Translations under genes and position numbers: made by a program
Origin: Phycicoccus sp. M110.8
GTDB lineage: Bacteria > Actinomycetota > Actinomycetes > Actinomycetales > Dermatophilaceae
Reading direction: 5' to 3'
DNA: 64,000 bases
NCBI RefSeq assembly: GCF_032464895.1
Contig: NZ_JAWDIC010000001.1
Span: forward strand, 1,922,001-1,986,000
The notes under the pieces: model-generated
Databases searched by the model: none
The model's input: the letters and a program-made list of their open reading frames with translations, nothing else
What the model was told of the DNA's origin: nothing
In this document: positions 25,357 to 32,437 of the stretch, piece after piece
Layout of the letters: every line of letters starts with the position of its first letter
Position numbering within the stretch: the first letter of the stretch is position 1

Positions 25357-26969
25357 CACCGCTCCATCCCGTGGGTGTCGGCCAGGACCTTCTCGACCAC
25401 CTCGGCGAGGTGCTTCCTGCGCGCGTCGGGATCGGGAGCCGCCTGCTGGTGCGCGCCGCTCGCGGCGAGCTGCGCGGCATACTCACCGGCCAGGGCGGGC
25501 GCGGAGAACGAGGTGCCGCTCCACATGCCGAAGCCCAGCCGGTAGCCGTCGGGCTTGGACGCGCCGCGCGGCGGGTTCGGGCTCGGGTGGTGGTAGAGCG
25601 TGCCGCGCAGGCTGCCGTCGAACGTGACCGGCATGGTGCTGACGACTGCCGTGCCACAGCGGTAGGCCCGCACCCACCGGCCGGTGTTCGAGAACACCGC
25701 GACGGACCGGGCGTCGGGGTTGAGGGCGCCGACGCTGGCGAGGGGCACCTCGAACCCGTCGGCCAGCGCGAACGCCGCCGGGTAGAACGGGTGGTCCGTG
25801 CCGCCGTTGCCCGCGGCCGCGGTGATCGCCACGCCCGTCGCGGCCAGCGCACGCAGGATGGACAGGAACGCCGGCTCGTCGTCGAAGGCGCCGGGGGTCT
25901 CGTGGTAGTAGCCGAGCGAGAGCGACAGCACGTCGATGAGCGGGCCCTCGTGCTTCCCGCGGTGCGTGAGCCACTGGCGCACCCACAGCAGCTGCAGCGT
26001 CTCGACGAGGAACGCCTCGTCCGCGACACCGTCGCCGTACATGACCGGGACGACCAGCAGCGTGGCCGAGGGGCAGTGCTGCCGGACGACGCCGGCGATG
26101 AAGGTGCCGTGCCCGGCGCACCGGTCGAGGACGCCGTTGACGCGGTCGAGCGTGCAGCCCGTGAGCTCCGGGTCGTCCTCGGGCGTGAAGCGCAGGCCGA
26201 TGGGGATGCCGTCGACCTCGACGTCGCGGACGACGCCGTGGCGGAACCAGGGGTGCTCGCCGATGCCGGTGTCCAGCAGGGCCACGACGGGGCCGTCCTT
26301 GACGCGACGGGAGCGCGGGTCGGGGGCCGCCCAGACGACCGGTCGCCGGGCCGAGGGGCCGCCGCCGGGGAGCTGGACGCCGTCGCCGTACCCGACCCCG
26401 TCGCCGTAACCCACACCGTCGCCATAGCCGACGCCGTCGCCGTAGCCGACCCCGTCGCCGTAACCCACGCCGTCGCCGTAGCCGACCCCGTCGCCGTACC
26501 CGGACGCGGTCATGATGTGGCTGAGGCTGACGCCCTTGGCAGCGGACGGGTCCTCGGCCCGCAGCGTCTGCAGGATCAGCCACGCGTCGGGGGCCTCGAC
26601 CGGGCGGTCCGGCAGCGGCCGGAACTCCACCACGGTCGCGGCGACGGCGTCCGCCTCGTCGCCGAGCTCGTACCGGTCGAGCAGCGCCTCGAGCTGCTCG
26701 TCGCGGCGCGGCACCGCGGCATACCCCAGGCGCTCGGCGATCTGCGTCAGGGCGCCGATGGGGCCCTCGCCCGAGCGGGTGGGCAGGCCGGGCACGATGA
26801 GCCGGTTGCCGCTGTAGATCGTCGGGCTGAGCGCGTCGTCCCCGTCGAGGCGGACGGCCTTGGCCGGGTCGAGCACGCGCACGTCGAGGCGGCGCTCGGC
26901 CGAGCGGGGCACGGCCACGCGGGGGATGCGCCCGGGGCTCCCCTGCGGGGGCGGGACGTCTGCGGTCAT
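25356..26969 (-). CDS. S8 family (subtilisin-like) serine protease with GYGDGV repeat array
   Basis: 537 residues with no signal peptide, so probably cytoplasmic. The triad is intact: Asp233 in LLDTGIG, His287 in GHGTFIAG, Ser487 in SGTSFSAP. An N-terminal domain of about 155 residues, possibly a pro-domain, is joined to the catalytic domain by seven tandem GYGDGV hexapeptides (157-198) and a Gly/Pro/Arg-rich stretch. The core YGDGV occurs again at 311-315 inside the catalytic domain. AGGAG lies before the ATG. First gene of a four-gene operon (protease, sigma, beta-sandwich, CHAT). Not a mycosin: no exported N-terminus or C-terminal membrane helix. Confidence 0.9.
   Translation of the reverse strand: MTADVPPPQGSPGRIPRVAVPRSAERRLDVRVLDPAKAVRLDGDDALSPTIYSGNRLIVPGLPTRSGEGPIGALTQIAERLGYAAVPRRDEQLEALLDRYELGDEADAVAATVVEFRPLPDRPVEAPDAWLILQTLRAEDPSAAKGVSLSHIMTASGYGDGVGYGDGVGYGDGVGYGDGVGYGDGVGYGDGVGYGDGVQLPGGGPSARRPVVWAAPDPRSRRVKDGPVVALLDTGIGEHPWFRHGVVRDVEVDGIPIGLRFTPEDDPELTGCTLDRVNGVLDRCAGHGTFIAGVVRQHCPSATLLVVPVMYGDGVADEAFLVETLQLLWVRQWLTHRGKHEGPLIDVLSLSLGYYHETPGAFDDEPAFLSILRALAATGVAITAAAGNGGTDHPFYPAAFALADGFEVPLASVGALNPDARSVAVFSNTGRWVRAYRCGTAVVSTMPVTFDGSLRGTLYHHPSPNPPRGASKPDGYRLGFGMWSGTSFSAPALAGEYAAQLAASGAHQQAAPDPDARRKHLAEVVEKVLADTHGMER
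26383..26510 (-). repeat. 18-bp tandem repeats encoding (GYGDGV)7
   Basis: Seven units of 18 bp (about 126 bp) within the S8 protease gene, varying mostly at synonymous positions (GTA/ATA, ACC/GCC on the plus strand), which indicates selection on the peptide rather than recent slippage. Confidence 0.9.
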
Positions 26970-27439
26970 CGGTTCTCCTGGCCTGGTGCGGACCGCGCTG
27001 CTGCACGGTCAGCGTAGTGAGCGATCGCGTCACCTGACAGGAGAACGGCGAGGTCCGGGTGATACCCGCGGGAGCTCGGCAACTTTTCTCGGCGCCCGTG
27101 TATCAGGGCCGGCTTCCGGTGCTCCTTCCGTCGTCAGCCTGGTCGGGGGACGAGGCGGTGGGAAACACAGGAAGGACACCCGGGATGTCGTGCAGGGGCA
27201 TGAGGATCGCGGGTGGCCGTCCGACGCTGGAGCGGCGGCAACAGGGGTGCCGCTGCTCCCGGCGGTCGGCGTCGGGAACACGTCGCCGCCACGCCCCTCG
27301 GGGCACGTCGTCGGGTGGGTTCGGTCGTGGAAGGTGCTGGTCGGGGGTTCCCAGCACGCGCCCGGTCGGGCCCGCCCGGCGGCGCCGCTGAGGCAGGACG
27401 GCGTGCGGGTCGAGGGAACCGCACGGTGAGGGGACGCAG
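26970..27439. other. Long intergenic region upstream of the S8 operon, no convincing protein
   Basis: About 470 bases. The first part must carry the promoter of the minus-strand S8 operon. The remaining sequence has no ORF with plausible composition or start, yet it ends in a good plus-strand terminator (27440-27474), so it may be transcribed into a non-coding RNA or be a decayed gene. Confidence 0.4.
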
Positions 27440-27474
27440 GAGCGGCGCGACTCCAGGGGTGGGTCGCGCCGCTC
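27440..27474 (+). terminator. Hairpin terminator with no obvious upstream gene
   Basis: Perfect 12-bp stem GAGCGGCGCGAC/GTCGCGCCGCTC around 11 bases, followed by the T-rich TCGTCTGCCGTGTTCTT. Nothing protein-coding on the plus strand ends here. Confidence 0.6.
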
Positions 27475-27491
27475 TCGTCTGCCGTGTTCTT

Positions 27492-27566
27492 CCCACTTGT
27501 TGCCACGTGGTGGTCACGAGCGGGCCGTTTTCCGGTCCCGGTGACCACCGGCTGGCAACAAGTGGG
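27492..27566. repeat. Long interrupted inverted repeat, probably terminator of the YtxH-like gene
   Basis: Two 26-base arms (27492-27517 and 27541-27566) match at 23 of 26 positions: a 14-bp outer block CCCACTTGTTGCCA, a 3-base mismatch, and a 9-bp inner block GGTGGTCAC, around a 23-base loop. It lies 13 bases after the stop of the minus-strand gene. The length is unusual for a simple terminator. Confidence 0.7.
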
Positions 27567-27579
27567 GGACGGGGCGCGG

Positions 27580-27912
27580 CTAGGGGAGCTTGCCGGGGCC
27601 CGGGCCGAAGCCGGTGGTGTCGGTGTGCAGCCGGCCGTCGGTGCCGCGGTGCAGCGTCTCCGGCAGGTGCTCGCCCGTCACGCGCTCGCGTGCGGCCGAG
27701 CCGGCGGTCTTCGCCGCGTCGCCGACCTTCGCCGCGACGACCGGTGCCTGGTCCTTGACCGTCTGCACGACCGTGTCGACCTTCGACTGGACCGGGTCGC
27801 TGGACCAGACCTGGGTCGCCTTGCCCTTGATCTGCTCGTAGCGCTTCTGGCCGGCCTTGGCACCGAGCACGTAGCCCGCCGCCAGACCAGCGAGGAAGGA
27901 CAGCTTTGCCAT
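27580..27912 (-). CDS. YtxH-like small protein
   Basis: 110 residues. It begins with a short glycine-rich hydrophobic helix (FLAGLAAGYVLGAKAGQKRYEQI), as in YtxH-domain proteins, then an Ala/Val/Lys-rich amphipathic helix (residues 30-75) and a polar tail. Relatives are general-stress-associated envelope proteins; no precise function is known to me. It has the best ribosome-binding site in the window, AAGGAGGT about six bases before the ATG, so it is probably well expressed. Confidence 0.75.
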   Translation of the reverse strand: MAKLSFLAGLAAGYVLGAKAGQKRYEQIKGKATQVWSSDPVQSKVDTVVQTVKDQAPVVAAKVGDAAKTAGSAARERVTGEHLPETLHRGTDGRLHTDTTGFGPGPGKLP

Positions 27913-27959
27913 GGTTCGACCTCCTTGAGGGGATCCGTCGACCCTAACAAAGGCGCTGG

Positions 27960-28871
27960 TCAGGGGCTCGTCGAGCGATCGCCCGGGTGCGTGGTGGGCT
28001 CCGGTTCGCCGGTCGGCTCGGGGGCCGACATCCCGCGGGCGAGCTGGACGGTGCCGGCCGCGAGCACGGCCACGCAGAGCAGGTATGCCGCGAGGTGCGC
28101 GGGCGAGACCGGGAGCCGTTCGTGCAGCAGGGCGGCCGCGAGGACCACGGCGACCACCGGGGCGGCGACCTCATTGGCAGGGAAGCTCGCGCCGAGGGCG
28201 CCGACCTGGAACGAGACCTGGGTCAGGACGAGGGCGGCCGCACCCGTGAGCAGCAGCGCGAGGAGTGGCACCCACCCGTCGGGGTCGGCGAAGCCGGACA
28301 GCCCGGCGCGCTGCCAGCGACCCGCGACGGCATCGAGCAGCACGCCGACGAGGCCGAACCCGGCACCGGCCACCGCGCCGTACACCGCCGCCCGGGCCGT
28401 CGCGGACCCGCGGCGGACGGCGAGCATCAGCACGGCGCCCACGACCGCGGCGACCACCACCGCCCACGCCGCTTCGGCGGCCGGCAGCGGGCGGGCGTGG
28501 CCGGGGTCGCCGACCAGCGCGAAGAAGGCGGCGAGGGCGGCGAGGATCCCGCCGCAGGCGACGTAGTCGCGCCAGCCGGGCGCAGGTCCGCCGAGGAGGC
28601 GACCGACCGGCAGGGCCACGGGGACGGCGAGGACGAGCAGCGGCTGCACGACGAGTACCGGGCCGGTCGCGAGGGCGACGACCTGCAGCACGAGGCCGAG
28701 GGTGTCGCCGCCGACCGAGGCCAGCCAGCGGGGGTCGCGCAGCAGCCGCAGGACCCCGCGGGCGTCGGCCCGTCCCGTGCCCCGGTGCGCGGCGCGATGC
28801 TGTACCGCCGTCGAGGTGCCGTACGCGACGGCCGACAGGACGGCGCAGGGCAGGGCCACGGCCAGGGACAC
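27960..28871 (-). CDS. DMT-superfamily membrane transporter (EamA/NIPA-like)
   Basis: 303 residues with nine to ten hydrophobic helices and a polar C-terminal tail. The N-terminal VLSAVAYGTSTAVQHRAA and the mid-protein GPVLVVQPLLVLAVPVALP resemble actinobacterial DMT proteins related to NIPA-type magnesium transporters. The internal pairing of helices fits two five-helix halves. Substrate unknown. GTG start. Confidence 0.75.
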   Translation of the reverse strand: MSLAVALPCAVLSAVAYGTSTAVQHRAAHRGTGRADARGVLRLLRDPRWLASVGGDTLGLVLQVVALATGPVLVVQPLLVLAVPVALPVGRLLGGPAPGWRDYVACGGILAALAAFFALVGDPGHARPLPAAEAAWAVVVAAVVGAVLMLAVRRGSATARAAVYGAVAGAGFGLVGVLLDAVAGRWQRAGLSGFADPDGWVPLLALLLTGAAALVLTQVSFQVGALGASFPANEVAAPVVAVVLAAALLHERLPVSPAHLAAYLLCVAVLAAGTVQLARGMSAPEPTGEPEPTTHPGDRSTSP

Positions 28872-28959
28872 GCGCCGACGCTACCCCGGCGGTGGCTCGG
28901 CGGGGTCGGTGGAACCCTCGACGCCTCGTGTGCCGCGGTACGGCACAATCGCTGCCCAA

Positions 28960-29046
28960 GGAGGGCTCGCATAGTGGCCTAGTGCGGCGGTCTTGAAAAC
29001 CGCTATGGCGGCAACGTCATCGTGGGTTCGAATCCCACGCCCTCCG
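28960..29046 (+). tRNA. tRNA-Ser (anticodon TGA)
   Basis: 87-nt class II tRNA: acceptor GGAGGGC/GCCCTCC, anticodon arm GCGGT/ACCGC around CTTGAAA giving TGA, a long variable arm, and T-arm GTGGGTTCGAATCCCAC. Discriminator G as expected for serine; CCA is not encoded. Its 3' end is repeated 106 bases downstream. Confidence 0.95.
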
Positions 29047-29153
29047 CGCGCAGGGTTCGGGCGGGCCGAGGTACGAGGCCCGTCCGGTTCCTGCGCATTG
29101 AGCACGCGGGAGCCGTCGCGGCGAGCGAGCCCGCGGAGTCCCACGCCCTCCGC
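29033..29153 (+). repeat. Direct repeat of the tRNA-Ser(TGA) 3' end (att-like scar)
   Basis: TCCCACGCCCTCCGC occurs at 29033-29047, spanning the tRNA 3' end, and again at 29139-29153, where it continues into CA so that the copy reads as a CCA-bearing tRNA end. This is the pattern left by tRNA-targeted integration. Confidence 0.6.
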
Positions 29154-29171
29154 CAGGAACCGCTCGGGCGC

Positions 29172-29260
29172 GAGGGCGATTCGCGCCGGAAGCGTCAGAA
29201 GTCGCCCTCGCTGCGCGGTCGGGAGGGCGATTCGCGCCGGATCCGTCACGAGTCGCCCTC
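29172..29260 (+). repeat. Two tandem copies of a 38-bp hairpin unit
   Basis: Units at 29172-29209 and 29223-29260. Each begins GAGGGCGATTCGCGCCGGA and ends TCGCCCTC, so each can fold with an 8-bp terminal stem. They lie in the tract downstream of tRNA-Ser(TGA), separated by 13 bases. Confidence 0.7.
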
Positions 29261-29353
29261 GTGATGGCCGGGCCGAGCACATCCCCCGCTTCACGTGCGT
29301 CCGGCCCCTCGTGGGTACAACAATTGTGGGAGTCGTCCGAGTTGGGCGCCCTC

Positions 29354-29434
29354 TAGCGTTGAGGACCGGGGAACACAGTCGTCCACCTTCGGGTGGATGG
29401 CCGAAGGCCGGGCAACCCTGCAGCCCGGCCTTCG
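29354..29434 (+). ncRNA. Candidate small structured RNA or terminator tract
   Basis: TAGCGT at 29354-29359 could be a -10 box. It is followed by a UUCG-tetraloop hairpin (TCCACC-TTCG-GGTGGA, 29382-29397) and a 12-bp terminator-like hairpin CGAAGGCCGGGC/GCCCGGCCTTCG (29402-29413 with 29423-29434). No ORF is present. No -35 is clear, and the second hairpin may simply terminate the minus-strand MocR gene. Confidence 0.35.
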
Positions 29435-29538
29435 TGCCGTCCGGGGGTCGGTGGCACCGTCGCGCCGCCCGGCGCCGGCCCGCGCCGGCCCGCGCCGCAC
29501 TCGTGGCCGACTGGTGCGCCGCCGCGGGTGCCGCCTGC

Positions 29539-30885
29539 TCAGCGCCCGCCCCGCCAGCCCGCCGACCGGGCGGCCGCGGCCAGGGCGTCGGCCAGCTCGG
29601 GCACGCCCGAGTCGACGAGCCCGACGGTCAGCCGCACGTGCCCGGCCTCGCCGGTCGTCCCCACCCGGAACGGCCGACCCGGCGCGACGCCGATCCCCTG
29701 GCTGGCCAGCCGGACGACCGCCGCGGTCTCGTCCCCGACCGGCACCCACACGTTGAGCCCCTCGGACCCGCCGACCTCCACGCCCCGCTCGCCCAGGGCG
29801 GCAACGAGCGCTGCCCGCCGCGCGGCATACGTGCTCGCGGCCCGGGCCACCTCCTCGCCGGCACCCGTGAGCAGCTGCACGAGCACCTGCTGGAGCAGCC
29901 GGCTGGACCACCCCTGCCCGAGCTGGCGGCGGGCGGTCACGGCACGGTGCACCTCCGGCGGCGCGCTCATCGCGGCGAGCCGCAGGTCCGGACCGTAGGC
30001 CTTGGAGAACGAGCGGACGTGGACGGTCGAGCCCGGCAGCCACCGCCCCAGGCTGACGAGGGGCGTGGTGCACAGGCCGTATGCCGAGTCGTCCTCGACG
30101 ACGAGCGCGTCCGAGCCGTCGAGCAGCCGGGCCAGGGCCCGCGCCCGGCGCTCGCTGGTGCCGACGCCCGTGGGGTTCTGGGCGCGCGGCTGGAGGAAGA
30201 CGGCCCGCGCGCCGTCGCGCAGGGCGGCGGCCAGCGCGTCGGGGTCGAGCCCCTCGTCCTCGACGGGCACACCGACCACCTGCGCCCCGACCGACTCGAG
30301 CAGGTCGAGCAACGGCGGGAAGCCGGGGTCTTCGACGACGACCCGGTCGCCGAAGCGCAAGGTCGTGCGCACCAGGAGGTCGATCGCGTCCATCGCGCCG
30401 TCGGCGACGGTGAGCTCGGCGGGGTCGTACGGCCAGTCCGCGCGCAGCGCCTCGGCGAGCTCGGGCAGCACGGGGTCGTCGAGGTAGCTGCCCGTGGCAG
30501 GCGCCGCGGGCAGGCTGCGCAGGGCCGCGCCGAGGTCGGGCAGCAGCGCCGGGTCGGGGACGCCGGTGGACAGGTCGAGGGCGAATGCCGTGTGCCGGTC
30601 CAGCGCCGTGCGGTACCGGCCGCCGGCGCCCGGGACGCCCTGCTCGAGCACGCGCGTGCCGCGGCGCCCGTCGGTGGACACGGTGCCCGACCGGGTGAGC
30701 AGGCCCCACGCGGCGCTGACGGTGGTCGGCGACATCGCCAGCTCGGTGGCGACGACCCGGATCGGTGGCAGCCGGTCGCCGGCGCGCAGGACGCCGTCGC
30801 GGACAGCCGCGGAGACGGCGTGCGCCAGCCCCTTGGCGGTGGGGTCCTCGAGGCGTTCCTCGAGGGCGGACAGGACGGCGGTCAC
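29539..30885 (-). CDS. MocR-type regulator (GntR HTH fused to aminotransferase domain)
   Basis: 448 residues. An N-terminal winged helix (about 15-85) contains GDRLPPIRVVATELAMSPTTVSAAW; the rest is a fold-type I aminotransferase domain with the PLP lysine in RSFSKAYGPDLR. MocR proteins sense amino compounds or PLP and usually control a divergent catabolic or PLP-related operon. Here the divergent genes are mmsA, an aminotransferase and an amine-type oxidase. The GTG start is seven bases from TACGGT, so the mRNA may be leaderless. A 14-bp repeat overlaps that -10 box, which fits autoregulation. Confidence 0.88.
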   Translation of the reverse strand: MTAVLSALEERLEDPTAKGLAHAVSAAVRDGVLRAGDRLPPIRVVATELAMSPTTVSAAWGLLTRSGTVSTDGRRGTRVLEQGVPGAGGRYRTALDRHTAFALDLSTGVPDPALLPDLGAALRSLPAAPATGSYLDDPVLPELAEALRADWPYDPAELTVADGAMDAIDLLVRTTLRFGDRVVVEDPGFPPLLDLLESVGAQVVGVPVEDEGLDPDALAAALRDGARAVFLQPRAQNPTGVGTSERRARALARLLDGSDALVVEDDSAYGLCTTPLVSLGRWLPGSTVHVRSFSKAYGPDLRLAAMSAPPEVHRAVTARRQLGQGWSSRLLQQVLVQLLTGAGEEVARAASTYAARRAALVAALGERGVEVGGSEGLNVWVPVGDETAAVVRLASQGIGVAPGRPFRVGTTGEAGHVRLTVGLVDSGVPELADALAAAARSAGWRGGR

Positions 30886-30941
30886 GGTTTGTACCGTAGC
30901 AATCGACGTATTGTGTGACCAGCGACTGGTTCGTATCGTGG
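30886..30941. promoter_or_regulatory. Divergent promoter region with 14-bp direct repeats, probable MocR operator
   Basis: GGTTTGTACCGTAG (30886-30899) and GGTTCGTATCGTGG (30928-30941) match at 11 of 14 positions and start 42 bp apart, four helical turns. The first covers the minus-strand -10 (TACGGT) and the second the plus-strand -10 (TATCGT), each seven bases from a start codon. MocR regulators such as GabR bind spaced direct repeats. Confidence 0.5.
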
Positions 30942-30946
30942 GCGGC

Positions 30947-32437
30947 ATGACCACGCGCATCCCCCACTGGGTCGACGGCCGTCGCCACGAGGGCACCTCC
31001 GGCCGGACCTCCCCCGTGTACAACCCGGCCACCGGCGAGACGTCCGGCGAGGTCGACCTCGCCTCCGTGGAGGAGGTCGACGCGGCGGTCGCCAGCGCCC
31101 GCGCCGCGGCCCGCGAGTGGCGGCACTCCTCGCTGTCGCAGCGCGCCGGTGTGCTGTTCGCGATGCGCGAGCTGCTGCACTCTCGCACCGACGAGCTCGC
31201 CGCGATCATCACGGCCGAGCACGGCAAGGTGCTCTCCGACGCGGCGGGGGAGATCGCGCGCGGCCTCGAGAACGTCGAGTTCGCCACCGGGGTGCCGAAC
31301 CTGCTCAAGGGTGGCTACTCCGAGCAGGCGTCGACGGGCGTCGACGTGTACTCGATCCGGCAACCGCTGGGGGTCGTCGCCGGCATCACGCCCTTCAACT
31401 TCCCGGCCATGGTGCCGCTGTGGATGTGCGCCAACGCGATCGCGTGCGGCAACGCGTTCGTCCTCAAGCCGAGCGAGAAGGACCCCTCGGCCGCGCTGTT
31501 CCTGGCCGAGCTGTGGAAGGAGGCCGGGCTGCCCGACGGCGTCTTCACCGTCGTCCAGGGCGACAAGCTCGCCGTCGACGCCCTGCTCGACCACCCGGAC
31601 GTGGCGGCCGTGTCGTTCGTCGGCTCGACCCCCATCGCCAAGTACATCTACGAGCGCGGTACGGCCAACGGCAAGCGGGTGCAGGCCCTCGGCGGCGCCA
31701 AGAACCACGCCCTCGTCCTGCCTGACGCCGACGTCGACATGGCGGCCGACGCGGTCGTCTCCGCGGCATACGGCGCTGCCGGCGAGCGGTGCATGGCGCT
31801 GTCGGTCGCCGTCGCGGTCGGCGACGTCGCGCAGCCGCTGGTCGACGCGATCGCCGCCCGGCTCCCCAAGCTGACCGTGGGCGACGGCGCCGACCCCGAC
31901 ACGGACATGGGGCCGCTCATCACCGCCGAGCACCGCGACAAGGTGGCCGGCTACGTCGACGCGGGCGAGGCCGCGGGGGCGAGCGTCGTCGTCGACGGCC
32001 GCACCGGCGAGCACCCGCAGGAGGGCTTCTTCCTCGGCACCACGCTGCTCGACCACGTGCAGCCGGAGATGACCGTCTACACCGACGAGATCTTCGGGCC
32101 GGTGCTGTCGGTCGTACGCGTGGACACCTACGAGGAGGGCCTCGAGCTCATCAACGCCAACCAGTACGCCAACGGCACCGCCATCTTCACCCGCGACGGC
32201 GGCGTGGCCCGGCAGTTCCAGTACGACGTGCAGGTCGGCATGGTCGGCATCAACGTGCCGATCCCCGTGCCCGTCGCGTACTACTCCTTCGGCGGCTGGA
32301 AGGACTCGCTCTTCGGCGACACCCACATGTACGGGCCCGAGGGCATCAGCTTTTACACCCGCGGCAAGGTCGTCACCTCGCGCTGGCCCGACCCGGCCAC
32401 GTCGTCGGTCGACCTCGGCTTCCCCAGGACCCGCTGA
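30947..32437 (+). CDS. mmsA: CoA-acylating methylmalonate-semialdehyde dehydrogenase
   Basis: 496 residues. The NAD-binding start GVVAGITPFNFPAMVPLWM, the FVGSTPIAKYI block, the active-site Cys in AAGERCMALS and the C-terminal SFGGWKDSLFGD are those of the MmsA branch, which lacks the usual catalytic Glu and transfers the acyl group to CoA. It oxidises methylmalonate semialdehyde (from valine, beta-aminoisobutyrate) or malonate semialdehyde (from beta-alanine) to propionyl-CoA or acetyl-CoA. Its stop overlaps the aminotransferase start, which could make its substrate. Confidence 0.9.
   Translation: MTTRIPHWVDGRRHEGTSGRTSPVYNPATGETSGEVDLASVEEVDAAVASARAAAREWRHSSLSQRAGVLFAMRELLHSRTDELAAIITAEHGKVLSDAAGEIARGLENVEFATGVPNLLKGGYSEQASTGVDVYSIRQPLGVVAGITPFNFPAMVPLWMCANAIACGNAFVLKPSEKDPSAALFLAELWKEAGLPDGVFTVVQGDKLAVDALLDHPDVAAVSFVGSTPIAKYIYERGTANGKRVQALGGAKNHALVLPDADVDMAADAVVSAAYGAAGERCMALSVAVAVGDVAQPLVDAIAARLPKLTVGDGADPDTDMGPLITAEHRDKVAGYVDAGEAAGASVVVDGRTGEHPQEGFFLGTTLLDHVQPEMTVYTDEIFGPVLSVVRVDTYEEGLELINANQYANGTAIFTRDGGVARQFQYDVQVGMVGINVPIPVPVAYYSFGGWKDSLFGDTHMYGPEGISFYTRGKVVTSRWPDPATSSVDLGFPRTR

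Noticed and set aside
26383-26510. 18-bp repeats resembling a CRISPR-like array
   Set aside because: The repeats are directly adjacent with no spacers, lie in frame inside the S8 protease gene and encode GYGDGV; no cas genes are near.
25356-26969. Mycosin of a type VII secretion system
   Set aside because: No signal peptide, no C-terminal membrane helix and no esx or ecc genes nearby.
27030-27548. Minus-strand open frame of about 170 codons in the gap before the S8 operon
   Set aside because: Pro/Ser/Thr/Arg-rich composition without domain or ribosome-binding site, and it crosses a palindrome and a terminator.
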